In this document: one piece after another, positions 1 to 7,786 of the stretch | Layout of the letters: each line of letters starts with the position of its first letter | Position numbering within the stretch: position 1 is the stretch's first letter | Source of the DNA: an uncultured Ruminococcus sp. | Lineage (GTDB): Bacteria; Bacillota; Clostridia; Oscillospirales; Ruminococcaceae | NCBI GenBank assembly: GCA_900545285.1 | Contig: UQYK01000032.1 | Coordinates: forward strand, 1-21,133 | DNA: 21,133 nt | Direction: 5' to 3' | The notes under the pieces: generated by a model | What the model saw: only the letters and a program-made list of their open reading frames with translations | Told to the model about the DNA's origin: nothing | Database searches by the model: none | Made by a program: the position numbers and the translations under genes

Positions 1-152
1 GCAAGGCGTATGACATGGAGATCGAGCTGGACGACGAGGACGGCACGCTCGTCTACGAGGTCGAGTTCAAGTCCGGCAATAGGGAGTACGACTATGAAAT
101 TGACGCGGCCACCGGCGCAATCCTCAGGCATGAGACGGAGTTAGACGATTGA
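1..152 (+). CDS. PepSY-domain protein, C-terminal end (5' partial)
   Basis: The reading frame is open from the window edge (first whole codon at 3) to a TGA at 150-152. About 49 residues are visible. They are very acidic and contain two YEV/YEI-type beta segments followed by a D-A-A-T-G-x-I-L turn near the C-terminus, the signature of PepSY domains (small domains of secreted or membrane-anchored proteins, often peptidase inhibitors or unknown lipoproteins). Codon use is GC-rich (GAC, GAG, CTC). The start, any signal peptide and the full length lie outside the window. A perfect intrinsic terminator follows 25 bases after the stop, so this is the last gene of its transcript. Family assignment rests on the C-terminal motif only. 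Confidence 0.7.
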   Translation, partial: KAYDMEIELDDEDGTLVYEVEFKSGNREYDYEIDAATGAILRHETELDD

Positions 153-177
153 TAAACTCGTTTTCTCTTGACAATGT

Positions 178-217
178 CCGCAGCAATCTATCCCGATTGC
201 TGCGGATAAATTTTTTT
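178..217 (+). terminator. Intrinsic terminator of the PepSY gene
   Basis: An 11-bp perfect stem (178-188 with 195-205, arm ccgcagcaatc) with a 6-base loop is followed by ATAAATTTTTTT. It sits 25 bases after the PepSY stop codon. Confidence 0.9.
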
Positions 218-260
218 GACCATTAGAGAGTAACCGTCAAACGGCCATAAAATAGTCGTC

Positions 261-289
261 AAAAAATGCCACCGGGATTCGGTGGCATT
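261..289 (-). terminator. Intrinsic terminator on the minus strand
   Basis: A 10-bp perfect stem (289-280 with 274-265, arm aatgccaccg) has a 5-base loop. Read on the minus strand it runs directly into a T tract (complement of a261-a266). It lies 7 bases past a minus-strand stop codon at 297-299, so it marks the end of a minus-strand gene facing the PepSY gene. Confidence 0.8.
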
Positions 290-296
290 GCTGAAT

Positions 297-402
297 TTAG
301 AAAATATCGCAGTCCTGGCGATTTCCAAAGAAGTCGTCCAGGGCATCGGCCATGGAAGCCCGCAGGTCATCATCCGACTTGTGTTCGCCCAAATCATAAG
401 CA
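297..402 (-). pseudogene. 3' end of an unidentified minus-strand gene, cut at a junction
   Basis: Read on the minus strand, about 35 codons run into a TAA at 297-299. The peptide is acidic and helical, contains the stretch YDLGEHKSDDDLRASMADAL and ends in DCDIF. I do not recognise the family. It is treated as real because a perfect minus-strand terminator (289-261) follows 7 bases after the stop. In the same stretch the plus strand, which should hold AdhE sequence, does not resemble AdhE. The gene has no 5' part: around 400-405 the sequence changes abruptly to plus-strand adhE. The open frame continues further up the minus strand, but there it is only the antisense of adhE. The break could be a genuine recombination scar or an assembly chimera. 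Confidence 0.45.
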
Positions 403-1193
403 AAATCACCGGCTCCGAAGTGACGCCCTTTGCGGTCATTACGGACGAATCCACAGGCCTCAAATATCCTCTGGCCGACTATGAGCTGCTGCCCAAGATG
501 GCCATTGTGGACGCGGACATGATGATGAACGCCCCCGGGGCCTAACCGCCGCCTCCGGTATCGACGCCGTCACCCACGCTTTGGAAGCCTATGCCTCCAT
601 CATGGAACGGACTACACCGATGGTCTGGCCCTGCGCAGCCTGAAGCTGATCTTCGAGAATCTGCCCGCAGCCTATGAACAGGGTGCCAAAGCACCCAGAG
701 CCAGAGAAAACATGGCCAACCACCATGGCCGGGTATGGCCTTCGCCAATGCCTTCCCGGGCGTATGCAGCTCCATGGCCCACAAGCTGGGCGCTTTCCAC
801 CATCTGCCCCACGGCATTGCAAATGCCCTGCTGATCCGCTAGGTTCTCCGCTTCAATGCCGCCAAAGTTTCCGTGAAAATGGGCACCTTCTCCCAGTATG
901 ACCATCCCCATACCCTGGCCAGATACGCCAAGGTGGCCGACTGTCTGAAGCTGGACGGCAATACAGACGAGGAGAAGCTTGAAAACCTCATCGACGCCAT
1001 TACGGAACTCATGCACAAAATCGGCATCCACAACGCTATTCGAGAATACGGTGTTTCCGAAGAGGCCTTCCTGGGCCGTCTGGACGAAATGGTGGAGCAA
1101 GCCTTCGACGACCAGTGCACCGGCACCAATCCCCGGTATCCGCTGATGAAGGAGATCAAAGAGATGTACCTGAACGCCTATTACGGCGGATAA
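403..1193 (+). pseudogene. adhE: Decayed C-terminal fragment of AdhE-type iron alcohol dehydrogenase
   Basis: Pieces in three frames join into one protein resembling the last roughly 260 residues of AdhE or a stand-alone class III iron alcohol dehydrogenase. They begin at TGSEVTPFAVITDE, pass through KYPLADYELLP, AVTHALEAYAS and KLGAFHHLPHG (iron-ligand histidines), and end at FDDQCTGTNPRYPLM and YLNAYYGG before a TAA at 1191-1193. Breaks are visible at about 537 (one C short in ccccc), about 606, about 721 and 734 (indels within the MAN..TMAG..AFANAF segment), and an in-frame TAG lies at 840-842. The N-terminal aldehyde dehydrogenase half and the first part of the alcohol dehydrogenase domain are absent. 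The intact family converts acetyl-CoA or acetaldehyde to ethanol; this copy cannot be functional. Confidence 0.88.
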
Positions 1194-1455
1194 GCAGACA
1201 CACACTCTGCGGAACGGAACCATGGTCACCTGCCAGTTCGCGCCAATACCCTGCTTTCGTAGTCCCTTTTGAAGAGGCAGAAGAATACCTGATGTACCCG
1301 CAAGGGGGGTATGCCGCAGCCGTTGCCAGCTTCCGCTGGCAACGGCTGCGCAGTATTTTCTGCTTTGGGTGCTGAAAAGCGGGCAGAAAAGATCCACCCT
1401 TCAACCGTGCCGATGGCCTCCCAAGTACTTTCAGGCCGTCAGCTCACGAAAAAAC
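1194..1455. other. Gene-free stretch with a 16-bp perfect hairpin
   Basis: No credible gene is seen between the adhE remnant and the ABC ATPase. The notable structure is a perfect inverted repeat, 1315-1330 paired with 1335-1350 (core gcagccgttgccagc, loop ttcc). There is only a weak T-rich stretch after it on the plus strand (cagtattttctg) and none on the minus strand. It may be a weak terminator or a REP-like palindrome between converging units. No good T-tract terminator follows the ATPase stop. Confidence 0.55.
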
Positions 1456-2133
1456 TTATTCCCCTTCCTGATAATGTGCCACGATTTCCGGAGTAATCGG
1501 AATCAACTGACAGTTTTCAATCGCATAGATGATGTCACAGAGCTGCTCAAGATCTTTATAGTGGTGGGATGTCAGGAAAATTGTTTTTCCCTCGGCTTTT
1601 AGCATTCGGATAATGGATTTTACATCCTGATAGGTGTGATAGTCCAGTGCATTGAAAGGTTCGTCCAGCACCAGAATATCCTGTCCCTCCATAATAGCCT
1701 GTGCAAGTCCCAGCTTTTGCTTCATGCCAAGGGAATAGTTGCTCACTTTTGTTTTGTTTTCAGGATCAAGACCAACTTTTCCCATTGCTTCCCGGATCTC
1801 CGTCTCGGAGATTTTCCCCTGAATATCAGCCAGAAACTTCAAATTCTGAAGGCCGCTGTACATTCCAATGAAACCGGGAGCATTGATAAAGACGCCCACG
1901 TTTTCCGGAAAATCTCTGCCGTTTTTACCAAGCTGCTTTCCGCGCATGGACACACTGCCGGAATCCGGCTTCTCGAAACCGCAAAGTATTTTGAACAGAA
2001 CGGACTTACCGCTTCCATTTGCGCCTACCAGACCGATTGTCTGTCCCTGTTCTACGGACAGCGAAATATTTTCCAGAATCGGTTTTTTCCCGAATCGTTT
2101 GGATACATTTTCTACTTCAATATAGGAACGCAT
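1456..2133 (-). CDS. ABC transporter ATP-binding protein (ABC-2 exporter)
   Basis: This 225-residue, single-domain ATPase has all the catalytic motifs: Walker A GANGSGKS (37-44), signature YSLGMKQ (133-139), Walker B ILVLDEP (153-159) and the switch histidine H190 in LTSHH. The usual Q-loop residue is replaced within VFINAPGF, as is common in the BcrA/lantibiotic-immunity-like and ABC-2 exporter ATPases. It should power the two permeases encoded immediately upstream. The start ATG at 2133 has GGAGG ten bases upstream, lying inside the end of the preceding permease gene, 5 bases away, so it is the last cistron of a three-gene unit. The substrate cannot be told from sequence; peptide or antibiotic export or self-protection is typical for LytTR-controlled transporters of this kind (inference). 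Confidence 0.9.
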   Translation of the reverse strand: MRSYIEVENVSKRFGKKPILENISLSVEQGQTIGLVGANGSGKSVLFKILCGFEKPDSGSVSMRGKQLGKNGRDFPENVGVFINAPGFIGMYSGLQNLKFLADIQGKISETEIREAMGKVGLDPENKTKVSNYSLGMKQKLGLAQAIMEGQDILVLDEPFNALDYHTYQDVKSIIRMLKAEGKTIFLTSHHYKDLEQLCDIIYAIENCQLIPITPEIVAHYQEGE

Positions 2134-2138
2134 AAAGT

Positions 2139-3641
2139 TTACCTCCCAAGTAAGTTTTTAGAGCCAAGCAATTCCAGCAGACTCAATGTAACAGCCAGGC
2201 ATCCTATCAGAATCATCAACGCCATCCCGGCCGGGATTCCCATGCCGAAGGAATCCCAGTCAACCCTTACTGTTCCGGACAAGCCAAAGGGTAGATAATG
2301 TACCCAATTTTGCGGAATTACACACAAAAAATTCCCGGCAAGGATTGCTAAAAAGCCTACTGTAATTTGCCTTGTCAGCAGATAGCAAAAAAGCATAACA
2401 AGTGTCTGCAGCAGAATATCCAGAAATTTGAAAGCAACACATTCTACTAAAAATTGTATCGCAATCAGATCCATCCTGTCCGCAAAGATGAGCCCACCTG
2501 TCAGTCCTGCCAGGAACCAAAGGACTGGATAGATGGCAATAAATTTGATGACTGTCCTGAGTATTCCATGAAACATCTCTTTTCGGCTGTTCGATCGAAC
2601 TGATACGAAAGTGGATTGTTCGCTGATGCTGGCCTCTGCAAATACAGCAATCAAATAAAGAGGCGCCGTATTCACCAACAGCATTTCCAGAAATGCCAGG
2701 ATATGAAAGGATCCGGTTCCATGGCCAGAGAAAAGGCGATAGACCCATTCCTGCCCGGAGGACAGCTCAGGACCGCTCAGCCCCTTATATACAGTCATTC
2801 CCAGCACAACACCGCATAAAATCATGAGATCTTGTTTTTGGAACAGCGCCCTCTGGTAGTACGCCTGAACACCTCTTCTTTTTTGTGATTTTCCTAACAG
2901 CTTTCTTTTTGACGGAAAACAGATGCTTCCGATCAAAAACAATGCCAGCAACGCCGCGGTAATTCCAGTAACGAGCCAACGATGTGGTATTCCCAAATTA
3001 TGATGAAGAATCAGCAGATGGTTGAGTCCTGTAATAGGGAAAGCATGAATGCCCGGTACCTTAACCCATAAAATCGAAAGAACATAGAGACCGACCACAA
3101 TCCGCACAGAGTGTTTATGGCCGGCAAAATGAGCTAACCACATGCAAAGACCGGAAATCAGCCAGATTCCAAGAAATAAGTACCCGGTACAACCCGCAAA
3201 CGCTGTCAGTGGGGAGGAAAACACCTGACTGAGCGCTTCAAAAAGCTCCGCTTCCAAACTCCCGTCAGGAAGCCGCCATGTGTTTTCCATGGGAAGCCCC
3301 ACTCCGGATAACAAGATTGCCGTCAGCTGAACCAGCACCAAAATGGCAGGCAGTACGCAAAGGCTAATCCATTTCCGAATAAAATAGTGGCGGTAACTTC
3401 CAAAGCGGAAAATTACATAGGGTGGATCATCTTCTGCCAAAGGCAAGCAGCTCAGGAGAGTCAAAGGCATAAGGAAAAATATCAGATAGTAATGGTCTGT
3501 TGTTCCTGACAGCAAATGCTGCTCAAAACTCAATACCGTACCGCCCCGTGAACTGAAAGAGAAGAGAAAACAGCCAATAAACAGGAGCAAGTTTTTCCCG
3601 ATTCCCAACAACCTGATATTCTTCCGAATCAAGGGAATCAT
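2139..3641 (-). CDS. ABC-2 type membrane protein (large permease subunit)
   Basis: This 500-residue protein is strongly hydrophobic, with roughly eleven or twelve candidate membrane segments spread over its length, for example around 17-33, 52-68, 95-112, 147-170, 182-200, 228-243, 275-285 and several after 320. It has no enzymatic motif. The start ATG overlaps the stop of the smaller permease by 4 bases (ATGA), which indicates translational coupling, and the ATPase follows after 5 bases. Size and position match the larger permease partner of two-permease ABC-2 exporters in Clostridia. No specific Pfam family is claimed. It would act in the cytoplasmic membrane as one half of the translocation pore. 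Confidence 0.75.
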   Translation of the reverse strand: MIPLIRKNIRLLGIGKNLLLFIGCFLFSFSSRGGTVLSFEQHLLSGTTDHYYLIFFLMPLTLLSCLPLAEDDPPYVIFRFGSYRHYFIRKWISLCVLPAILVLVQLTAILLSGVGLPMENTWRLPDGSLEAELFEALSQVFSSPLTAFAGCTGYLFLGIWLISGLCMWLAHFAGHKHSVRIVVGLYVLSILWVKVPGIHAFPITGLNHLLILHHNLGIPHRWLVTGITAALLALFLIGSICFPSKRKLLGKSQKRRGVQAYYQRALFQKQDLMILCGVVLGMTVYKGLSGPELSSGQEWVYRLFSGHGTGSFHILAFLEMLLVNTAPLYLIAVFAEASISEQSTFVSVRSNSRKEMFHGILRTVIKFIAIYPVLWFLAGLTGGLIFADRMDLIAIQFLVECVAFKFLDILLQTLVMLFCYLLTRQITVGFLAILAGNFLCVIPQNWVHYLPFGLSGTVRVDWDSFGMGIPAGMALMILIGCLAVTLSLLELLGSKNLLGR

Positions 3642-4393
3642 ACCTTGACCACCTTTTCCTTTTTTACCTTGGAAAAGTAGATTGCCAGAAGTATGATAAC
3701 GGCAGCCAATAAGGAAGGGCCGGCAACAAAGGACATTGTTGTAATAACTTCTGGGCTCAAACAGTTAGGGTCAAACGCCGTCACGAGCCGATATTGTGGA
3801 ACGCCCAAAATCGCAAGCAAAAAATTCTCCAAAATCGTATATAGGAACGGCCCCGTCAGTACAACAAAAATATTTTCACAATACATGGCTAAAAAGAAGC
3901 CCATTGTCATCACCAAAACGCCGATCAGGCCTCTGAAAACAGAGAGCGTCACTGCGTAAACTACAGGGTACTCCGAATAGGTGTTTTCAAAAATGCGATT
4001 TCCCATATTGAGGGCATCCAGATGAGGATCAATGCGTAAGGCCGTAACTGCCGAGAGAATGTACGGAATTGTGATGATGCAAAATGCGCTGATTGCATAA
4101 ACCATCCACTTGACCCAGAGGTATTTCCTCATAGGCACACGGGGCTGCACATAGACGAGAAAATTGTTTTTTCGTTCCTGATGCAGATTCCAGCATACAG
4201 GCAGAACCACAAACAGAGGATATAGCAGAGAAAGATACTCTGTTCCAACCTCCCATGCATCCAATGTGTAGGTGAGCGAATAATCCGGATACATCGTGGC
4301 CGTCATAGTACACGCTGCCACGGTAACGACAATCAAAGTCAGCAGCACCGGTATCCATATCTTTTTCCATTCATTTTTCATAAGTCGAAACAT
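3638..4393 (-). CDS. ABC-2 type permease (small subunit)
   Basis: This 251-residue membrane protein starts with MFRLMKNEWKKIW, the short basic cytoplasmic helix typical of ABC-2 permeases. About six hydrophobic segments follow (approximately 13-33, 53-70, 94-118, 144-172, 176-196, 222-243), and it ends in a basic tail. ATG 4393 is preceded by AGGAGGGG (4402-4409), and a near-consensus promoter lies just upstream, so this is the first gene of the transporter operon. It overlaps the next permease by ATGA. With the 500-residue permease and the ATPase it should form one exporter. Confidence 0.8.
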   Translation of the reverse strand: MFRLMKNEWKKIWIPVLLTLIVVTVAACTMTATMYPDYSLTYTLDAWEVGTEYLSLLYPLFVVLPVCWNLHQERKNNFLVYVQPRVPMRKYLWVKWMVYAISAFCIITIPYILSAVTALRIDPHLDALNMGNRIFENTYSEYPVVYAVTLSVFRGLIGVLVMTMGFFLAMYCENIFVVLTGPFLYTILENFLLAILGVPQYRLVTAFDPNCLSPEVITTMSFVAGPSLLAAVIILLAIYFSKVKKEKVVKV

Positions 4394-4401
4394 TGAAATC
4401 G

Positions 4402-4451
4402 TCCCCTCCTTTGTTTGCGTGTATTATACGCAATCCTCTTTCTGACTACAA
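4402..4451 (-). promoter_or_regulatory. Promoter and RBS of the ABC transporter operon
   Basis: Minus-strand -35 TTGTAG (4451-4446), 17-base spacer and -10 TATAAT (4428-4423), followed by AGGAGGGG at 4409-4402 ahead of ATG 4393. The short leader and strong RBS suggest that the transporter has its own promoter, separate from the regulator genes, presumably the target of the adjacent LytTR regulator. Confidence 0.75.
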
Positions 4452-4470
4452 CCCTATGGAAACGAAAAAT

Positions 4471-4510
4471 GGTTTTGTGGGAATAAAACGAATTTCATTC
4501 CCACAAAACC
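4471..4510 (-). terminator. Hairpin after the kinase gene, probable terminator
   Basis: A 14-bp perfect stem (4510-4497 with 4484-4471, arm ggttttgtgggaat) encloses a 12-base loop. On the minus strand it is followed by ATTTTTCGTTT. It sits 18 bases after the kinase stop and about 20 bases upstream of the transporter -35 box. It probably ends the regulator transcript; the symmetric arms could alternatively serve as an operator for the transporter promoter. Confidence 0.65.
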
Positions 4511-4528
4511 CTTGTTCATACCGCATAT

Positions 4529-5851
4529 TCATGAAAACCGAACGCCGAACACCACATAATTCCGATCACTCCGAATTTCGTTCCGGGTCAGAATCTTGCC
4601 GCGATAGTGTTCGGTGATCCGCATAAGCTGATACAGCCCATATCCGCGAGAGCTCCCCACCTTTGTGGAAACGCCTTTCGCGAACAGACGCATAAACTCT
4701 GTCCCGGACAGAGGCGGATGCGGATTGCATACCCAAAGCTCCGTAACATTTTCCGCCTGGCAGCTTTCAAGATAAATGGTATCTCCCTGTTTGGATGCCT
4801 CTAAGGCATTATCCAGTAGAATTCCAATCAGTTCGATCCATACCGTTTCAGGAATGCTTGCCTTCTTAAAACTGGTAGAAATTTGAAGGCGGATGTCCAA
4901 ACCGGAAATTTCCGCCTGCTTGATCTTCCCGAAAACAAAACCGGAAATGATTTTGCTGTCACAGGCCAGCAGCATGCTGTCGTTCGCGCTCAGCACAAGC
5001 CCCTTTGTCAGTAACGCAACAGCTTCCTGTGCTTCTGGCAGGCTTTCTGCCGAAGAAACAGCTGCCTCGATGGCCATCATTCGGTTATTAAATTCATGCT
5101 GCCTTGCCCGAACCTGTGAAATCAGTTCCTCTACAATCGGAACATACTGCTCCGTCATTCTGATTTGTTTCCGCTGTTCCTCCTGTCGGGTGTTTATCAT
5201 CCATAAAACGATGTCCAGAAAAAGAAGTGGCAGAAGCAAAAAGGCGATGAACTTCCAATGCGCCATAAAACGGATCGGGTCAAAGGATGTGCACGCACAG
5301 ACAGCCGTAAAAAATAAAGTAACATTGATTGAGAGTACCTGCACCAGAAAGGAGCCTGTTCGCAGTGCGCTGCGAAGCCCCTGAAACCAGGGCAGGCACA
5401 CCACGAAGATACATAGCAGCAAGGTAACAACGCTGCTTACAACAGCGATACCGGAGCTTGTCAAGTTAAAAAAGATCGTAAAGATAACTGCACAGAAGTG
5501 GCATAACAAATAAAGAGAAAAGGCGGCCATTGTACCACAAAATGTGCGCCCGCCATCCTGCGTATTCAACAGAGTGCTGGTCAGCAATAAAAGCCCCATC
5601 AGCAGAATCAGCAGGATTGGGAAATTGTCTGCCGGAGCCAGGAAAAAGCCCTGCGTGAGATGAAAACCGGGAGATGCCCCCCCATAGCTGGATCTGGCTA
5701 TGAGCAGACAAAGAGAAACTGAAGGAACAAGAATGAAATCTCTTTTCCTCAAATCCTTTTGATCTCTGAACACGGCCAGAATACAGCACGAAAGAGCGAT
5801 TGATTCCACCAACATGGAAAGAAAATATAAAAACGTATTCTGCATGGACAT
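4529..5851 (-). CDS. GHKL sensor histidine kinase, AgrC-like
   Basis: This 440-residue membrane kinase has six or seven hydrophobic segments in residues 8-220 (about 8-27, 77-96, 105-127, 134-153, 168-188, 201-219). A linker follows with the phospho-accepting H252 in RQHEFNNRM, the HPK10-type dimerisation motif of AgrC/CitA-like kinases. The C-terminal ATPase shows the N box LLDNALEAS (346-354, N348) and the glycine-rich box GSSRGYGL (399-406). There is no extracellular sensor domain, so sensing is likely through the membrane part, as in peptide-sensing AgrC or in transporter-coupled kinases. ATG 5851 overlaps the stop of the response regulator by one base, so the two are cotranscribed partners. 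The likely output is the ABC operon downstream. Confidence 0.9.
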   Translation of the reverse strand: MSMQNTFLYFLSMLVESIALSCCILAVFRDQKDLRKRDFILVPSVSLCLLIARSSYGGASPGFHLTQGFFLAPADNFPILLILLMGLLLLTSTLLNTQDGGRTFCGTMAAFSLYLLCHFCAVIFTIFFNLTSSGIAVVSSVVTLLLCIFVVCLPWFQGLRSALRTGSFLVQVLSINVTLFFTAVCACTSFDPIRFMAHWKFIAFLLLPLLFLDIVLWMINTRQEEQRKQIRMTEQYVPIVEELISQVRARQHEFNNRMMAIEAAVSSAESLPEAQEAVALLTKGLVLSANDSMLLACDSKIISGFVFGKIKQAEISGLDIRLQISTSFKKASIPETVWIELIGILLDNALEASKQGDTIYLESCQAENVTELWVCNPHPPLSGTEFMRLFAKGVSTKVGSSRGYGLYQLMRITEHYRGKILTRNEIRSDRNYVVFGVRFS

Positions 5852-6561
5852 TACCAGAGTGCGGACTGATACTTGTTGCCCACCGGCAGCCTTTCCGCAG
5901 AGCCTTTCAGTATGATTTCTTTTCCTGCTTTATCGATTCGATCAATGTATGCAGTATTGACCAGAATACTTTTATGGCACTGCACAACTTTCGGATCATC
6001 AATCAGCTGTAAAAAGCGAATCAATGTATAACCTGAAATAACATCTTCCTTCATTCCGGAAAGAGCATTTCGGGTATGAATGGTAAGTTTTTTCCCCAAT
6101 GCCTCCACATATACGATTTCTGACACAGGATAGTCCAGAATAAACTGCTTTTGCTCAATCTGAATATGTTTTTCCTCCTGATGCAGATGAGCGGAAAGTC
6201 CCAGAGCATCACAAAGGACAGCGCGAAATTCTGCTTCGGTATAAGGCTTAATCAAGAATCCGTAGCACTTCACCTCCCGGTAAGCAGACAGTTCTTCTCC
6301 AGCCAAAGCACTTTCAAAAATAATCGGCGTGTATTTATATTCCGGCAAACCGCGCAGTTGGGCGGCCAGACTGGTTCCCTTATAGTCCTTCAATTGAATG
6401 TCCAGAATGAACAAATCCACTTTTTGCTTTTGCGCAAGAATATAAGCCGCACCAGCCTCCTTGCAAGTCAGAAGTTCAAGAGCAGTATCTATATTTTCTA
6501 TAAACTGTCTGATTTTTACAACGGCGGCATGATTATCTTCTACAAGCAAAATTTTGGGCAC
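5851..6561 (-). CDS. LytTR-family response regulator
   Basis: The receiver domain (about 1-120) has the acidic pair E8-D9, phospho-acceptor D54 in LFILDIQL, S84 and K105 in FLIKPY. The LytTR DNA-binding domain (about 130-236) includes VSEIVYVEALGKKLTIHT, CHKSILVNTAYIDRI and a final GNKY. I place the start at GTG 6561 (MPKILLVEDN, 236 residues). It has GGAAGGG about 10 bases upstream and begins exactly at the receiver fold, whereas a longer GTG start at 6579 lacks an RBS. The gene pairs with the kinase (one-base overlap), and AgrA/ComE-like regulators of this type bind repeats upstream of the promoters they control. Confidence 0.9.
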   Translation of the reverse strand: MPKILLVEDNHAAVVKIRQFIENIDTALELLTCKEAGAAYILAQKQKVDLFILDIQLKDYKGTSLAAQLRGLPEYKYTPIIFESALAGEELSAYREVKCYGFLIKPYTEAEFRAVLCDALGLSAHLHQEEKHIQIEQKQFILDYPVSEIVYVEALGKKLTIHTRNALSGMKEDVISGYTLIRFLQLIDDPKVVQCHKSILVNTAYIDRIDKAGKEIILKGSAERLPVGNKYQSALW

Positions 6562-6607
6562 TGTACCACACCCTTCCACTTTTATTCTCTGTCGTAACCA
6601 TCAATAG

Positions 6608-6626
6608 CTGACAACAATGTTGTCAG
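6608..6626. promoter_or_regulatory. Perfect 19-bp palindrome upstream of the regulator gene
   Basis: ctgacaaca-a-tgttgtcag is a 9+1+9 perfect inverted repeat. It lies between the candidate promoter (-10 at 6664-6669) and the response-regulator start. It could be an operator for autoregulation or a leader hairpin; there is no T tract after it. Confidence 0.5.
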
Positions 6627-6663
6627 GCAGAAAACAACAATAGGCTTTCATATTTTGCGTTTT

Positions 6664-6669
6664 ATTATA
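6664..6669 (-). promoter_or_regulatory. Candidate promoter of the two-component genes
   Basis: Minus-strand extended -10 TGaTATAAT (TATAAT at 6669-6664). No good -35 is seen at 17 bases, only a T-run. A second extended -10, TGgTATAAT (6767-6762), lies about 100 bases further upstream. Either could drive the regulator and kinase. The stretch 6580-6807 holds no gene. Confidence 0.45.
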
Positions 6670-6807
6670 TCATAACCCTGCAAAAAAAAACAGAAACATT
6701 TCTCAAAAGTCGGTCTTTCAATATAAATCGCAAATTGCAAGTGCAAGTTACAGAAAAAATTATTATACCATATTTCTACCTGAAAGTACAGAAAAACTTA
6801 TCATTTT

Positions 6808-7164
6808 TCAAACAATTTCCAAAGTATTTACGGCCTTATGTGCCTTGGGCTGGTCAATGCTTACCCCATCCATGAGCCAACGGTATTGCTGAGGTGTCAG
6901 GGCTTTGACTTCTGTTTCAGACCGTGGCCATTGGAAAGAACCGGACTCAAGCCGCTTGTAAAGCAGCACAAATCCGTCGCCTTCCCAGTACAGCGCCTTG
7001 ATCCGGTCCCGACGTCTGCCACAGAAAAGAAACAGGGTATTGCTAAAGGGGTCCAGTTCAAACTGTTGCTGTACAATAGATGCCAGGTCGTCAATTCCTC
7101 TGCGTAAATCGGTAAAACCAGTGGCTAAAAACACCCTGTCAGCTCCGTTAAAATCGTTCAGCAT
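6808..7164 (-). CDS. tnpB: IS66 family accessory protein TnpB
   Basis: This 118-residue protein has the hallmark IS66 TnpB (Orf2) sequence: VFLATGFTDLRRGIDDLA near the N-terminus, FLFCGRRRDRIKALYWEGDGF in the middle, and YRWLMDG with QPKAH at the C-terminus. The length is normal for the family and the frame is intact. It overlaps the restored tnpA reading frame by ATGCTGA. TnpB is an accessory protein needed by most IS66 elements but is not the transposase. The expected tnpC (DDE transposase) should follow directly but is absent, so the element cannot move on its own. Confidence 0.93.
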   Translation of the reverse strand: MLNDFNGADRVFLATGFTDLRRGIDDLASIVQQQFELDPFSNTLFLFCGRRRDRIKALYWEGDGFVLLYKRLESGSFQWPRSETEVKALTPQQYRWLMDGVSIDQPKAHKAVNTLEIV

Positions 7165-7491
7165 GATTTCAGCAACCGTAGCACCATACCGACGGTTTCC
7201 TCATCTGCTCCGCTGTGAATAGCTACCTCTGTCCCTGCGATTCGGACAGTAACTGCTGCTTTACCGGAACATACACGGGCAGGGGGTTATCTCAGCAAAA
7301 CGAGACTGTTCCTGCTGCACTTTGACGATCCCGTACAGCTTTCTCTGCCACCGGTAATAGGTCTGCTCGCAGATATCATTTTCCTTACACCAGTCCCTTA
7401 CGCTTAGATCACTGCTCCGGCAGGCCGATACACGCTCCGTCCAAAGTGCCAGTTTATTCTGACCGTTCATTGTCTGCAATTCGCTGCCCAT
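7158..7491 (-). pseudogene. tnpA: IS66 TnpA with two single-base frameshifts
   Basis: The first part reads NKLALWTERVSACRSSDLSV, then RDWCKENDICEQTYYRWQRKL, the helix-turn-helix region typical of IS66 TnpA (OrfA). The frame then breaks twice within 30 bases. At 7282-7286 five Cs stand where six are needed to continue ITPLPVYVPVK, and at 7260-7262 one base is missing before AAVTVRIAGTEVAIHSGADE and a C-terminus ending at 7158. The restored protein would be about 111 residues. ATG 7491 is the likely start, with GGGGG seven bases upstream; ATG 7470 and 7506 are alternatives. Both breaks are in homopolymer runs, so a sequence error must be excluded. Confidence 0.8.
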
Positions 7492-7686
7492 GAAAAATAC
7501 CCCCATATGTCGGATCCGCCAGATTACTACGACTATATGCTAGTCGCATATACTATCAAAAAGCCGAGAATATTCAGAGTATTCCACAGAATTGTATAAT
7601 GAAAATGGTGTTTTACCATTTTGAATGCAGCTTTCCGGAACTTTCTCCCAAAAGTGTTGTTTTACCCCAAAAATCATTTTCGGCCC

Positions 7687-7786
7687 AAAAGTTAGAAAAA
7701 CACTGTCCACCACTGGCGTAAACCCCAAATAAACCCCAAGTCGTAGGGCCTGTAACTTTTGTAACCACCAAAAAGTTAGAAAAACA
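7687..7786. repeat. 16-bp direct repeat left of the attachment site
   Basis: aaaagttagaaaaaca occurs exactly at 7687-7702 and 7771-7786, the second copy 32 bases from the tRNA fragment. It may be integrase arm-type sites or simply a duplication around the tRNA terminator. The surrounding stretch 7507-7817 has no supported gene. Confidence 0.5.

Larger units (their letters stand above)
6808..7491 (-). mobile_element. IS66 family remnant (tnpA' and tnpB, no tnpC)
   Basis: Only the first two genes of an IS66 element are present, in the normal order and with the normal overlap. No sequence resembling tnpC follows tnpB, and I could not identify terminal inverted repeats or a target duplication. 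It is inactive and probably old. It lies between the two-component genes and the attachment region. Confidence 0.8.

Noticed and set aside
672..1397. 241-codon open frame on the minus strand
   Set aside because: It is antisense to the adhE remnant; the length follows from the GC-rich codon bias of the plus-strand gene and no family motif is visible.
1636..2298. 220-codon plus-strand frame
   Set aside because: Antisense to the ABC ATPase gene, whose motifs are complete; no RBS.
6561..6579. Longer N-terminus of the response regulator from GTG 6579
   Set aside because: No RBS upstream, and the receiver fold begins at the GTG at 6561, which has GGAAGGG at a proper distance.
7540..7728. 62-codon minus-strand frame with a TTG start
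   Set aside because: Poor start context, low-complexity AT-rich sequence and no resemblance to known proteins; it lies in the repeat region by the attachment scar.
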